Of a stretch of DNA of 54,243 nucleotides, positions 21,019 through 33,700 are shown in pieces. The stretch is from Gnetum montanum (Eukaryota; Streptophyta; Gnetopsida; Gnetales; Gnetaceae). The notes under the pieces were generated by a model. It worked only from the letters and a program-made list of their open reading frames with translations, was not told the origin of the DNA and made no database searches. How positions within the stretch are numbered: position 1 is the stretch's first letter; each line of letters opens with the position of its first letter. The stretch is taken from positions 1 through 54,243 of the forward strand of contig MNCI01029116.1 in the NCBI GenBank assembly GCA_015680685.1. The letters are read 5' to 3'. The translations under genes were made by a program, and so were the position numbers.

Positions 21019-23400
21019 ATGTCTTGTTCTCATAGGAGTGGTTCTCCATCCAAGTTTGATGGAGTAAAATTAGTAGGTGCCCTAGCAATATAGAGTGGTA
21101 TATGCTTATCCTAATGAGTATGTACCCAATTCACCTTCGTCCTACATTAGGATGAACTATTATGGTTGTGAGACATGGAGGGTAACATTGTGTTGCCACC
21201 CGATTGATCCATTCTTGTGATGCTCCAACAAACTGTTATGCGGTTGGGAATCCAAGGACTTCATGTTGAATATGTTGTGTAGGATAGCGATGCCAAGGAT
21301 TATCATCCTACTGATGCACAACACTTGAGGGATCAAAAACTAGAGAAGCATCATGAATCTATAAAGGCGAAGTGGTCAAATGATTTTTCATTCTTGATGT
21401 ACTAAAAAGATCCTAGTTCTAGCAAGAACGGATCCCATGGAAAAGGAGGATCCAAGGAGAAGAGTCATGGCAGGGATGTGGACAAGAAAAATAATCTTGA
21501 TCATGGTCATTATTGCTGAAGGGTGGAAGGTAGGCACCTTGATGGTGCTAGTCCTCCTCCGTCTTCACCTTTTTCATCATCTTCTTCCTCTTCTAGCTCT
21601 AAACACAATTATAGGGGATGCAATCATGATGGAGGTGATAGACGGGATCAAGATGATTGTAGGGACCATTGGACAAGTTAAGATTTGGGGCATGGGCATT
21701 CAAGTGAGGCCCATCACCATGAATGAAGGGGTAGTAAAGGGCATCATAGACACCTAGATCATGGCTACTATGAACCTTTGCTCGCTACCTGAAGCATGCT
21801 AAACATCGTAGAGGTGGTGAGAATTCTTACAACGCATATAAAGGATAGTTAGATTAAGAGGCTAGACATGAACAATATCCCCAAATTTGAAGGTGGATAT
21901 AACTTAGATCCATAGAACCATCTTTATGTTTTTAATGATGCCTGTGCCTTGCAAAATATAGAAAATGATTGGCAAAAGCTAGAGTTGTTTTCCAAAACAC
22001 TCATTAAAGAAGCAAAAAGCTAATATTGATCCTTGGAGTTAAAATCAATTCATAGGTGGAGTATAATGCTTGAACTATTTAATGACAAATATCAGATGTA
22101 CTCCCAAGTGTTCAATTTGAGGAGGTAGATCCACGGATGGAAGAAAGGAGCACATGAGTCCTTGGATGCTACCATGGGTAGATATTATTCCTAATTACAC
22201 ATATGTCCTAGCCATGATTATTCTCAACAAAAGGAACTTCACCATATCATAGATGGACTTTGATTAGAAATGAGAAGAACTCTTAGAGTTTATGCCCAAG
22301 AGCGATTGTTAGAGTTAGGAGCCCATCAAATCTAAAGGTTGATCAAGTAGGTAGTAAACAAAGAAGAAGAGTTGAGGAAATGCAAAAGTACAGAAGAATA
22401 TAACTAAGATCTTTCCATTCACAAGAGGGAGGTTTGATTTTATGACAGTGAAGAGGAATCATCACTTGATGATTTGGTGAACCAAAAAATCTTACTGATT
22501 CAAATATTTACCTCTAAAATTTTGACTAAGGTAGATTAGTTATGGGACTCTATGGATAGTATATTTCAAGCTATCCTAAAAGTTGCTAAAGAGTTTAAGG
22601 GACAAAGTAGTGATCATGACCATAGGAGGCAAAAGGAAGCTAAACATGTCAATCAAAGGGGTAAGGACAAGATTGTTGCAGTGGATAAAGTTGTAGAAAT
22701 TGAATTAGATGATGATGGTGGTTGTGATATCTACCAATATTAACATACTAAGGGATGTTGCCCCATTGTGTCACACTTATAGGAGTCTAGGATGTATGCT
22801 TTGAATCCACAACTAGCAAAAAGACAAACACCCAAAAGATTACCTTATCCTCAAGGCAATCCTAGGTAGTTTCATCAACAACAACAGTATTATCTAAGTG
22901 GAACTCCACCACAATTGTACGAGTAGTATCAACAATTACACCAACCATAGTCATGGGGGATGCCACCACCAAGGCAATAGTACACTTATAGGTAGCCAGA
23001 TCCATATGGGTATTACATTGAGCAACCCTTATCTTCACATAACTCTTCCAATCATATTTTACCTTTCTAACATCACAACTATCCTTCTGAATACTATAGA
23101 ACTCATGCTCCACATTCTAGGAGGGATACCACATTCTATCCCTATCCTCCTCCTATTCTTGCACTTGTTCCTCCACCCTCAACACAACTACCACCTGCTC
23201 CATCCATGCAGGGTGAACTTCTAGCCTAGGCACAATTATAGAATGCTAGTAGGGCCATCAATCTACAACTAGTTTATCAATAGAGTGGATTGAAATCTCA
23301 TGCTTGTAAAAGACCATTTTTCCAATCCAACATTCCTACTAAGCCCTCATAAACTCAGGTGAATGGTCATCCTACTCCTACCTCATCCTTTGCAAACCAT
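21019..23400 (+). pseudogene. gag: A2 gag polyprotein, broken
   Basis: The probable start ATG at 21019 (MSCSHRSGSP) matches the A3 start MSSSHKSNSP. A His/Ser/Asp/Arg-rich linker (21430-21760) follows. The capsid domain begins RLDMNNIPKFEGGYNLDP (about 21855) and continues ALQNIENDWQKLELF, MLELFNDKYQMYSQVF and HESLDATMGRYY. A zinc-knuckle remnant lies at about 22725 (CDIYQY, stop, HTKGCC), with the second Cys replaced by Tyr. A Tyr/Gln/Pro-rich tail follows. Stops are frequent, many of them TAG or TAA where the A3 copy has CAG, CAA or TGG. Confidence 0.8.
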
Positions 23401-23439
23401 TCCATTGGGGATCCTTCAAACTAAATGTCACCCAAAATC

Positions 23440-23991
23440 CATATTGTCATGCTCACTCATATCATATTTGATTGGGTCTAGGTTGGCAACCTTTCTAAGA
23501 AATTAGCTAATCCTAGGAATCCTCTTATCTAGTTGTAGATTGTTGAGAATGAACCATGTAAAGCTCTTAATTCAAGTTTTGGTATGAACTTGATTTCTCA
23601 TGAGATGTATACTACCTAGAACTTTCTACCTCTCAAGAAGAGTAATTTCCAATTAGAATTGGCAGACCAATTCATTATTGTTCCAGTGGGGCTAGTTGAA
23701 GACATTGTAAATACCATCTATGAGTGGTCCTATCCTACTGATTTCCTAGTAATCAAGGTTGAGAATTGCAAAGGGGACTTTCCAATCATTATAGGAAGGA
23801 CATGGCTAAGCACTATTGATGTAAGAATGGACATCAAAGATCTTTATCTAAAGATATCTAATGAAAATGTATTTGAAAAGATCAAGAAGAAACAAGTTCC
23901 ATGCATTTCATACAATGATATAGGGTACACTTGCATGTAGAAATTTTGATCCATGAAACGAGCATATATTTTCACATGTAGGTAATGTGCA
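23440..23991 (+). pseudogene. A2 protease region, cut by element C
   Basis: Aspartic protease of the A family. The later part is open (23659-23940) and reads LVEDIVNTIYEWSYPTDFLV, then DFPIIIGRTWLSTIDVRMDI, the strand with the conserved I-I-[GM]-R-x-W-L motif. The catalytic part before it, about 23560-23600 (SSFGMNLIS), no longer shows an Asp-Thr-Gly triad. The frame runs with stops to 23991, where element C is inserted. The minus-strand element D has a matching segment at 49719-49522. Confidence 0.7.
23987..23991. repeat. Left target-site duplication GTGCA of element C
   Basis: GTGCA precedes TGAAACACC at 23992 and is repeated exactly at 41901-41905 after the right LTR. Confidence 0.9.
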
Positions 23992-24140
23992 TGAAACACC
24001 ACAAAATTTTGAGCTTAGTACTTGTCCAAACACCAAGAAAGTCCCTGGGACCCATAGACGATCGCAGCTACATCGGGTGTCACACATGGCAACTTCGGAG
24101 ACCAAAATGCTTAAATTTTCACTAAGTATGCAGTCTCAAC

Positions 24141-24700
24141 GTATACGCCCAAGTATGCAGCCTCAGCGTATACGCCCAAGGGTATATTCTCAGCATGTAC
24201 GCCCAGCGTATACGCTCAAGTTCACAGCATCTACGCCCAGTGTAAACGTCTAGCATACACCCTCAGTGTATACGCCCAACACTCACAGCGTATACGCCCA
24301 GCGTACACGTTTCACATGTACGCTCAGCAAAGTATAATAGATATATATGCCCGACATAAGATCCCCAAAGACGGCATGAAAACAACACTACGGAGCAAGT
24401 ATTGGTACAAGGCAGTAGCACATCAGCGTATACGCCCCAGTGTGTACGCCCAACACATCAGCGTATACGCCTCAGCATATACGCCCAGCATCCATCAGCG
24501 TATACACCAGCGTCCACGACATCTACGTCCAAATTCATACGCCCAACACACCCAGTGTATACGCCCTAGCATATACGCCCAACATCCATCAGCGTATACG
24601 CCAACATGCACGACATCTACGTCCAAATTTATACGCCCAGCACACCCAGCATATACGCCCACAGTCTACGTTCGCCAGACACAGCGTATACGCCCAAATG
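24141..24700. promoter_or_regulatory. GTATACGC palindrome array in element C U3 (left)
   Basis: About two dozen copies of CAGCGTATACGCC and variants (GTATAC or TACGC core) fill U3 up to about 90 bp before the TATA box. The motif is a half of the perfect palindrome CAGCGTATACGCTG. The copies are irregularly spaced and separated mainly by CCA, CAA or CAT words, unlike a simple satellite. Confidence 0.85.
24489..24676 (+). repeat. 94-bp tandem duplication in the left LTR
   Basis: CATCCATCAGCGTATAC starts at 24489 and 24583, each followed by CACGACATCTACGTCCAAAT. The right LTR has a single unit. Confidence 0.85.
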
Positions 24701-24788
24701 TAACATATTGTACACTTGTAAATTGTATGCTTTTGCACCCGGTCAACCCACCACGTGTCGCCCAACCCGAGTCTACTATCAAAACCTG

Positions 24789-24795
24789 TATAAAA
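24789..24795 (+). promoter_or_regulatory. Element C 5' LTR TATA box
   Basis: TATAAAA in the context CCTGTATAAAACTCCA, downstream of the palindrome array. The right LTR has the same box at 41313-41319. Confidence 0.65.
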
Positions 24796-25380
24796 CTCCA
24801 GTTTTTCACGAGATCCAGGTCAGTTGGCAAAAATTCTAAAGCATACCAGAGAACAGAGACGCTGCGAACCAGAGCACAAAACCCTTTACGCTGGAAAACT
24901 CTGTACGCTGAGCAGACAACCTCTATGTTTTGCCTACAATGTGAACCAGTCATCCTTGCATCCACCGGGGCTTTTCGTCTGCCTTGTGTTCCAGTCACAA
25001 CTGCGTTAGACCGGTGCATTGTACTTTCATTCTGTAATGCCATTGTTACATTTTCTTCCCAAAATCGTTTACTTTTGCATTAATTGTTGCATTTACTCTA
25101 TTTACGTTTGTTTACATCTACGCTCTGTTCGCATCCGTTTCGCTATTTACGCTCCGATCCACGCTTGTTACGCTGTTTACGTATAACCCAGCATATAGCA
25201 CTTCGGTGTACGTTTGGGGAAATCCTTGTCTGATTCGTGTGTGGACCATCCAAGGTACTCTACCTTCATTCATTCTAGCTTGCCCTCAGGCGAAGGTAGG
25301 CTCTTCTGTGCATGTCCTGTGATTCCACGATCTCTGTTTCCTTCCAGCCGAAGATCGACGATTTTGGACGGTACAGAAAT

Positions 25381-25398
25381 TGGCACTAGAAGGAGGGC
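25381..25398 (+). other. Element C primer binding site
   Basis: TGGCACTAGAAGGAGGGC begins five bases after the LTR end and starts with the obligatory TGG (complement of CCA). It does not fit the tRNA-Asp site of the neighbouring elements; I cannot name the tRNA with confidence. Confidence 0.65.
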
Positions 25399-25429
25399 CT
25401 CTGCCTCAAACCTTATCTGCAAGTGTCCC

Positions 25430-25975
25430 AGCGTTTACGCCGATTCCCTCTGAAAACCTCCTAGCATTTACATGGTTGAGTTCAAAACCTAGTTTACAAT
25501 CCAGTGTTTACGCTGTCCAGCATCTACGCCGCTCCCGTTAAAACTCACTTTGCAAGATTCCCCAGCGTTTACGCTGTTAATCATACGCTATATGTTTTAC
25601 GCTACACATTTTTACGTCGTAGATTTTTTCTACGCTGCACACTTTCTCTGAAATTTTGTTTACACTACTCTCCTTATGCTGCAAACTCGTTCACGCTACT
25701 GTTCATATATACCACGTTCTATATGTTGCACGCTGACACTGTAAAACCTGTTTAAGCTGCTGTCCAGTTTATACTGCACTTTATACGTTGTAATCCTATT
25801 TTACGCTACACCCTGACACTATACACCTTGACGCTTTATACGTATACGCTGTACGATTTACGCCATAGACTCGTCTATGCTGACTCTATACGCTGCATAT
25901 ACACTGTATACGCTATCATTCTACGCTGGTTGTTGAAACGTATATGCTGTACGCTGCACTCATTATTTCACATCT
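25430..25975. repeat. TACGCTG-rich leader of element C
   Basis: The untranslated leader between primer site and gag holds roughly twenty TTTACGCTG / TCTACGCTG / GTATACGCTG words in the same orientation, the same core as the U3 array. The short ORF at 25504-25755 across it is a by-product of the repeat. Confidence 0.8.
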
Positions 25976-26006
25976 CTATACCGTGACATACCCTCAACAA
26001 GTCATC

Positions 26007-28330
26007 ATGAACCCTGCAAACACCACCACTACAACCGCTCAAGTCACCGACATGGTAGGCACCATGGCTGCCCAACAGCCTGTCATTCGACAGCCGACAG
26101 TACAACCCACAGTGGGGCCCCGTCGGTCCCTAAGGTTGCAAAGGAGAAACCCAACCTCTAACATTATAACCCAGGACCAGTATAACTTCATATGTGTAAA
26201 GATGCAAGTTGGTCTGGCTGTAGACCAAGCCGAAATAGAGGTAAAGAGGCAATACGAACTCTTCTACAGGGGGGACGTGAGTTCATCCCTTCCCCGTACG
26301 ATATAATCCCTGTTCCAGTGCAATACTCAGAGCTCATCACATAACTCCTCCTACAAAGGAGCCAGTCGTTGGATCAGCTTGCAGTAGATCCCCAACCAGA
26401 AAAGGAGGACGAGTTCGCTGCCCAATCTGAACACGAAGACTCCTATCACACCCTTAGCCCACAAACCCACATCAACCCCATGTTCCATCCGGGCACAAGA
26501 GAAATCATGTCCCTCCAACCCCTCAGGTTCACCCAGGCGCAAGCACCTCCACCAAAAACATCCGCACTGGTTCATGTTCCTCCGAGCAACCCGCAAATCA
26601 ACACACTTCCTCTCGCTATCATCCCCGCTGTAGTTGCCGGCCCATCCTCGCAAGCACCATCCCCACACAATAACATGGGAGTGACCTTCTCGCCTCGAGT
26701 GATAGGAATGCCACATGTAATACCAGCATTCACATCCGCTCACTACATCCCTTACATCCAAACACACGGAGCCCCCTCGACCGCTGTAACCCTACAGGGA
26801 GTTCCTTCACAAANGCACGGAGCCCCCTTGACCGCTGTAACCCTACAGGGAGTTCCTTCACAAAACGTGGCTGGACAATGGGCGGCGATGGGTGTGCCAT
26901 CGCATCAACCCTTTCACCACAACGTGCCACCCCATGCGATTCCCCCAGCTAACATTCCCCAAGTATAGCCGCAACCATAGCAACGACAACCCCTCGTTTA
27001 CAATGTGCCATCCCTAGTGCCACCCACTATAAACGTGCCACAAGTCCAACCGCTGACTACATAGCTTTCAGCCTTTCAACCTACCATCCAACAGTCCAAC
27101 CTGTACAATGTACCACAACCTCAAGTTGCCATGTCACCTAGTACCCAAGACTGGGCAGATGCCAAAAAATTAATGCAAGAACTAACTAACGAGGTCAAGC
27201 GCCTCAAAACGGTTGCCAATGGAGAGCTGAAGGTAGTGGACTTCTACCACGATGACCCCATCAGCCCCTCCATCCCTCCTCTAACCTTGCCCAAAGGCAT
27301 ATCGTTGCCAGCACTAACTAAATACAATGGGGAGATGGACCCCAATGCACATCTTATAACGTTTAGGTTAGAATGCGTGTTACTCCAGGCATGGCCCCAT
27401 GCCATCTTGCGAGTGTTCCCTATGTCCCTTGCTGGGAGAGCACTCGATTGGTATCGGGCCCTGCCGAGGAATTCTATATTTTCCTTGGAAGAGTTGTTAC
27501 ATCAGTTCGTGACCAGGTTCAAATATAACTTGAAACCTGAGGCGACATTGGATAGCCTTATATAGGTTAAACAAGCACCACTTGAACCTGTACAAAAATT
27601 CATTCAGAGGTGGAGTGCCGCTCTCAATGAGCTACACGAGCCGATTCCCCAGACATATCTACTCACAATTCTAAAAGGGGCTGTTAATGACTTCTTCAAG
27701 TCTAAATTATACTATCTTAATGCGCGTAACCTTAACCAAGCTTTTGTACAAATTAAGAATATAGAAGAGGCAGCTCAAAATAGCCATGATTCGACGTATT
27801 TAGCCTTTAAAAATCAACATAGTAAAAAGAACAAAGAAAAGGCTAAAGCAACTATAGCGGCAATAGCAGAAACGCAACAAGCACGCATAGCACAACAAAA
27901 CAAACCACCTGTAGCCCCTACTAACTATACTAGGCCTACTCTCGCAACTCCACCAGAATCATCATCATCGCAGAACCCAACACAAAATCGTGCGAGAAAT
28001 TTTGAGAGGAAAGAACCCTCTCAATATACGTCGTTGCCTATGAAGCCATCCCAACTCTTCGATCAACTACTGAAAGCTGGATTAATGAAACATAAATAGT
28101 TATCCCCCACGGCCATCCAAAGACATGATTGGTTCTGTCAACTTGTCCAGAACCCAAGCCTAGCAATGCCGGATGAGCCTCCAGTGCCCAAAGGTTTTAG
28201 GATGGATCGCTTTTGCGACTATCACCAATGCAACGGGCACGACACGGATTACTGTTTCACACTGAAGCAGGACATACAACGAATGATTGACGAAGGCCAA
28301 ATCACCTTTGATGAGGCCAACCTGGTCTAA
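26007..28330 (+). pseudogene. gag: Element C gag
   Basis: Gag polyprotein of a Tat-type element. The probable start at 26007 is MNPANTTTTTAQVTDMVGTM, followed by RSLRLQRRNPTSN and a stop near 26306. A Pro/His/Val-rich linker (26369-26968) follows. The capsid domain at 27131-27990 reads LPALTKYNGEMDPNAHLITF, FPMSLAGRALDWYRALPRNS and LLHQFVTRFKYNLKP, then, after one TAG at 27563, EPVQKFIQRWSAALNELHEP. The zinc motif is at about 28210-28260: CDYHQCNGHDTDYCFTLKQD, of the C-x2-H-x4-H-x4-C kind. Five or six single stops are the only damage seen besides an N at 26814 with a doubtful 49-bp duplication around it. Confidence 0.85.
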
Positions 28331-30199
28331 CCGCAGAATCAAGCTATGGGGGTGTATAAAGACCCTTTGAACACCAAAGAGGCGCTGTACGTTATCAACA
28401 TAATCTGCTTTGATGATGAACCTGAGACACCTAACATTATCATTGTCTACTCTAAACACAAGAAACAAACACCTAACAAGCTGTTTGCAGTCCAGGTTCC
28501 TCCCACTCCATTCGCATCCATGCCTCAACCAACATTTATCCCGCAAAAATCATATGTAGTGCACGTACCTCCCACTGTCACTACCCCGAATCTATCAACC
28601 CCTCTCACTTGGCCTGCTCCTTTCGTAGTCTGGGTGCCGCCCGCAATTGCAACAACGGAGGTCCAACCTCCGCCTAAACAAACCCCATACGTCATTAGGA
28701 CATCTGCAAGTGCTAATGATTACCAAACCTTCATCTCACAAATGCAAGGTGAACCTAGCCCCTACGTCATTAGGATGCCTGGGCAACCTTCTGCTCAACC
28801 ACATTTGAATGTCCAACCACAACCCTGCCCGGCTCCATATGTGGTACGAATCCCAAGGTAACCCGAGGCTCTAAGACCAGCTCCACCTCCACGCTACACA
28901 CAAGAACGCCTAGCAGATAGGCTTATGTGTGAACGCTTGGAGAAAGAGTGTCAACGGTTAGCCGTAGGGCCACCTAAACCCACTCCACTTAACGCCGTAC
29001 CCATGACGCTACCTAACAGTCAACCAAACGCAGGCAACGAGGGGGAACCATCCAAAAAACATGATACATCCAAAACAACGGTTTCAAGCAAAAACGACAG
29101 ACCAATAAAGCATGAAATAAAACTATTGGGCCCAATGGACCTAGTCACCACTGATGCAAATGTGCCCAACAGTAGAGATTTGGGAACGGCTTTAACACAA
29201 GTCACACAAGCACTCAAGCAAAAGAACACTTCGCTAAGCTTGTATGACTTGGTTCTTACATCCCAAACACATCGTGAAGCTTTGGTATGCATGTTAACGT
29301 CGATCCCAGTAAGCGAGGACTTGCCCCCGAATGAACCTTCCATTCACTCGATAATGTACTCACCCCAAGGGTCAACTTCCAAACCACTAAGCTGCCACAA
29401 CGATAACATTAAAGTGGATAAGAAAATGGGGGAGGTAACAACAACCCCCATGTTCATAACGATACGCATAAATCAGTTCAAGATACATAGGGTCCACGTA
29501 GACGATGGAGCTGCTAGGAACGTGGTACCATACCCCATCGTTGAACAACTAGGGCTGATGGAGTTAATCAAACCAACTGCAACTACATGTTTAAAATCAT
29601 TCAGCGGGTCACGCGTGATGGTCAAAGGCATAGTGACCTTAGACTTCATAGCGGGGGACCAGTTTCCCACATCTGCCAACTTCGTGGTGGTCGATGAAAT
29701 GCCAGGATTTAGCCTAATATTAGGAAGACCCTGGTTGGCCCAACTGAAAGCCGTCTTATCTCCTATACATCAAGAGATTCACCTGCCTTATGAAGGCAGT
29801 GAAATCATCATACATGGGAAAATGGCTACACCTATTATTTCATCACACATAGACACGGATCAAGGCTCAGAGGTTGAACTTGAAGAGCCTAGCTAAAACG
29901 ACACAAACGAATAACAACCGGTAGGCGTCAATCCTTTAAACACAGAACATGATCCACCTAAAATAGAAAAACCTGCACCTGACATTGCACATACACCCTC
30001 TCAATTAGAGACTAACACAGAACTCATAGCAAATACTGAAACACAAGAAAACACTAACACAGAAGCCAGTCCATCAGATGTCCCTTGGGCCGAATTACCA
30101 TTTAACGTAATCAGCGAAGGGGATGCTGAATACAGAATCATACCTGTTGACACATCGCCTAACATTAAAAAGAAAAAAATCAAAAAATTCCTAAAATAA
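28331..30199 (+). pseudogene. Element C Pro-rich linker and aspartic protease
   Basis: 28346-28860 encodes a linker with six repeats of about 23-25 residues built on PYVVRVPP (SYVVHVPP, PFVVWVPP, PYVIRMPG, PYVVRIPR). 28925-29896 follows, with a helical segment (SKNDRPIKHEIKLLGPMDLV) and then the protease: FKIHRVHVDDGAARNVVPYP (DDGA in place of D-T/S-G-A), LDFIAGDQFPTSANFVVVDE and GFSLILGRPWLAQLKAVLSP. The flap and LILGRPWL motif are intact. After stops at 29894 and 29912 the same frame stays open to a TAA at 30197-30199 (ending KKKKIKKFLK), probably the natural end of Gag-Pro. The missing Thr/Ser may mean reduced activity. Confidence 0.8.
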
Positions 30200-30204
30200 T
30201 ACCA

Positions 30205-30500
30205 TCTCAACATGTCCGAAACGACATTAAACTACAACTCGTCCGAAATGATGTTAAACTGCAACAAATCAGAAAAAAACATTAAACTACACTCCCTGTC
30301 CGGGAAGACGTTAAACTATCATGTCTGCAACGACAGAAAACTAGCCACGATCAGCAATGGTCGGTCAACTAAGAAACCTATCTGTGTCATCTGAAATATT
30401 CCCTGGTTATGCATATGGCCTGAAATGTCCTTAAACTACGCATGTGGCCCGAAATGGCCTTAAACTAGGCATGTGGCCCGAAATGGCTTTAAACTAGTTC
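30205..30500 (+). repeat. TAAACT tandem repeat array 1 (after protease)
   Basis: About nine imperfect units of 27-45 bp ending in TTAAACTA/G, for example GGCCCGAAATGGCCTTAAAC with GCATGT between units. Early units read GTCCGAAACGACATTAAACT. It starts directly after the Gag-Pro stop. Confidence 0.85.
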
Positions 30501-30779
30501 ATTCACTTTGTTTTCCTTTTTCGCTTATCATTTATAATTACATCCGCGCGTTACACTTAAAACAGAAAAGAGAACCAAAACATTTTATATTGCCGTGTCG
30601 TGTGTGCAATTAAACTTAAAATCAACCAAAAAATTTTTTGTTATATGGAATGATGTACAATTATAAGAGTTAACTATTCTTGTCCATTTGTTAAATACCT
30701 CAAAATTTTCAATTTACAATTCCCGTGTCAATTTGAGTCAGCATAGTTCCAAAGGAAAAACTAAAAACAAAACTAAAAA

Positions 30780-33700
30780 CTAAGCATCTGGGACGGGAGG
30801 ATCATCCCCTTTAGATCCACCGGCGTTAGGGGCCCTCGCTCCACTAGGGCCAGCTTCTTGGACATCGTCACCACCTTCATCCTGAAATTACAAAATGAGA
30901 CAACCAATATAAGAACAAGAGAGCATCAAATTTTCAAACGTTATTTAGCAAATCAATTTCATAATGACAAAATACTTACCATAGGAGATCCCCCTAACCC
31001 AAATTCCAAGCGACGAAGGATCTCCTCCTCTGAGGCACTTGCCCAATCTGTCCCATCAAGGCCTAAGTTGACGTCTACTAAGGTCTTTCCCTTGTTGACA
31101 GCTGACCAGGTAGGAGGTTTCCGAGGGAATTCACCCATTGATGCTTCCCCAGAGGCGGTCGTAATCACCCTTGTAGGCGACTCCATCTCAATAGTTGTGT
31201 TTTGGGCAAAAGTAGCAAAAGCAGAACGCAAACCCAAACCCTCCACAAACATTTCTAGTTGCCGCTTTTCAATGGATACTTCTTTTAACGACTTCTTGTA
31301 GTGATGTTTGTGATTCTTCTCATCCTGACCCCACTTGCGAACCTTGGAAGCGAAGGCTTTCCAATCTTGACATTTGAGGTTCAAGAGATCAATTTGGGCT
31401 TTACGCTCTGCCATTCTCCGAGTCAGTGATGCATGACGATTTAGTAGATTCCAATATCTTGTATACGTAACCTCGCACGTTTGCCAAGAGCGATCACCGC
31501 TCAGTTTGGTAGCAGCGAACTTGTATCGAGCCTTAAGATCATCACGTTCAATTGACAACTCAGAGACTTCCTTTTCTTTTTCCTAGATCTGCAGCCACAA
31601 CTGTTTGACAGAACACCTACAAGTCCATAGTGACTTGGCGTTGTGTACTAGGCCTTCCACCACCTCATCATAAATAGGCCTTGGCACTTGCTCAACCTCT
31701 GGGGATAGCGAGGGTAAACTCTCTATGCTGATGCTCTCAGAGGGATCCCACCTCAATTTGGCACCTATGCACACGAATAGAGCAAACGTTAAGACAACGT
31801 GAACAAGGTGCGAAATGTTAAAATGACAAATGATTTAAAATGTTATACCTATTTTAGGGTGGACCTCCTGAATTCGTTTGACAACCTCTTCAGCGATTCC
31901 AGCCACAAAATCCTTCTTACTTGGCATTTCTGTCCAAGTAAACAGTTCACAGGTATGGGACGAACTAACCTCTGCGGTCCTCTCAGGAGGAACCGTCTTC
32001 ATGGGTACGTCTAACCGCACCGTCCTGGTTTCGCTGCCTTTGTTTGGAAGAAATGAAAATATGAAGATAAAATACCATGGAAATGATAACTAATGAAGAA
32101 ATATGAAATAAAAGTAGAAGAAAACATACCGTGCTCCTTGTCACCTTCCGGGGGATCGCCCAAGTCCAGCTTTCCCTTAAGAAAGCTGCTGAACACTTGA
32201 TTGATACCACCTTGATCATCTGTTCCTCCTCCTTGATCCTTCTCCACATTTTCCTCCTCATTATTCCACTCCGTGTTGGTCTCCTCCTCCTCAATAATAG
32301 TTTCTAGCGTCTGCTTCCTCACTTCTCAAATCAAGCCAAAGACATCAATGACATGTCAGCAATTGAAGAAAAAATTATGAACAAAACGAAAACAATAAAA
32401 CAATAAGCTGGCGAAGTCTATTTACCAGGCATCTTGAATCGTATGCGCTTCACTCGTGGCTTGCTCACATTAGAAACTTCCTCAACTGCGCGTTCATGTC
32501 TCTTCAGCTTCAATTTGGCCTGGCCAATGGTTTCTTTGATAACCTGCTCAACTCTTCTTGTAGTGAGGGGCACATCATCTAGCTCTAATCCCAGACTATC
32601 GCGAGTATGAATTGAGGTACCTGATGATCCCCTGGTCGTAATAGACATAGACTCGTCAATGCCCTCAGGCGCATCCTGGGACTTAGTTGTTTCAAACAAG
32701 TGGTTGATCCATAGGCAGGATAGTTGGCCCCAATCCCGTAGAACAAACTTGTTGTTTGCGCAAACTACCAGAAACTCGGTGAAGCAACGAAAGTAACCGA
32801 CGAAGAAGGCAAAGGTGAAGTGGGACTGCGCCTCGACATTCGAGCGCAATCGCACTATCTCCTTGTGCATGCCCGACAACAAAAATTGGGCCCAATTATA
32901 GTGCATGCCGATTTCCAGGATAGTTCGCATGACGCATATAGCCTCAACCCCAAGACTCCGTACTTGGGAAAGTGTTTTGGGGAATACCCATGTCCTAAAC
33001 AGGGGATACAGCTCATTTACCTCCTCAACCTTTGCTTTCCTCTGCATCGGGAATCCCTTGGCACCCTTGACCAGACCCAACCAGTCTTCCAATTCACGCA
33101 CCGTTTGGAGCTCTTTATGAGCTCTGTCTAAAACTACACTTATTCCATCTGCCGATACCCCAAATAAGTTTGAAAAGAACTCGGGCAATAGATGGAAAAC
33201 TACCTTAACACCCTTAATTCGGGTGCTGTAGTAGGAGACAGACTCATTAAAAGAATCCATGATCCCGATCATTTCTGCAATTGATACATCAGGACTTGGG
33301 GTCGTGAAAAGCTCCATGAGGCTGACATTGTCCAAGCAACGAACAATAGATGGTGGGGCATGATTGCGCAACCACTTTTGGGCCTTACTAACCTCTCCGA
33401 ACTTCATCGATAGCATAGTCTCAGTTCAGTCAGTTGTAACCGGATCCCCGCCAGGAGGTACATCAACTGCAAATACAATTTGAAATTGTTAGTATAACTC
33501 CCAACAGTTGAACAAACACGTCAGCACATCTGGGAAATGTTGTCATTTACCGTTAGTTGTTGATTTGGATGTGCTGCCAGGGTCACGAGGGAAGACTGGT
33601 CCATTGTCTGACCAGTCTTCATGCAGCCACCCACGAGCTTTGCACATCGTGAACGCTCTAGAGAACTATTTATGAAAATGAACGATAGCACCCTTCGTTT

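Larger units (their letters stand above)
23992..25375 (+). repeat. Element C 5' LTR, 1,384 bp
   Basis: Begins TGAAACACCACAAAATTTTG and ends GGACGGTACA, colinear with the 3' LTR at 40611-41900. It is 94 bp longer, and this equals exactly a 94-bp internal tandem duplication (units at about 24489 and 24583) absent from the right LTR. By eye, the first 240 bases differ from the right LTR at about 20 positions, mostly transitions. The TATA box is at 24789-24795. Confidence 0.92.

Noticed and set aside
24141-24700. CRISPR-like array of short repeats
   Set aside because: Units vary in length and sequence, spacing is irregular, there are no cas genes, and the array is within LTRs of a plant retrotransposon.
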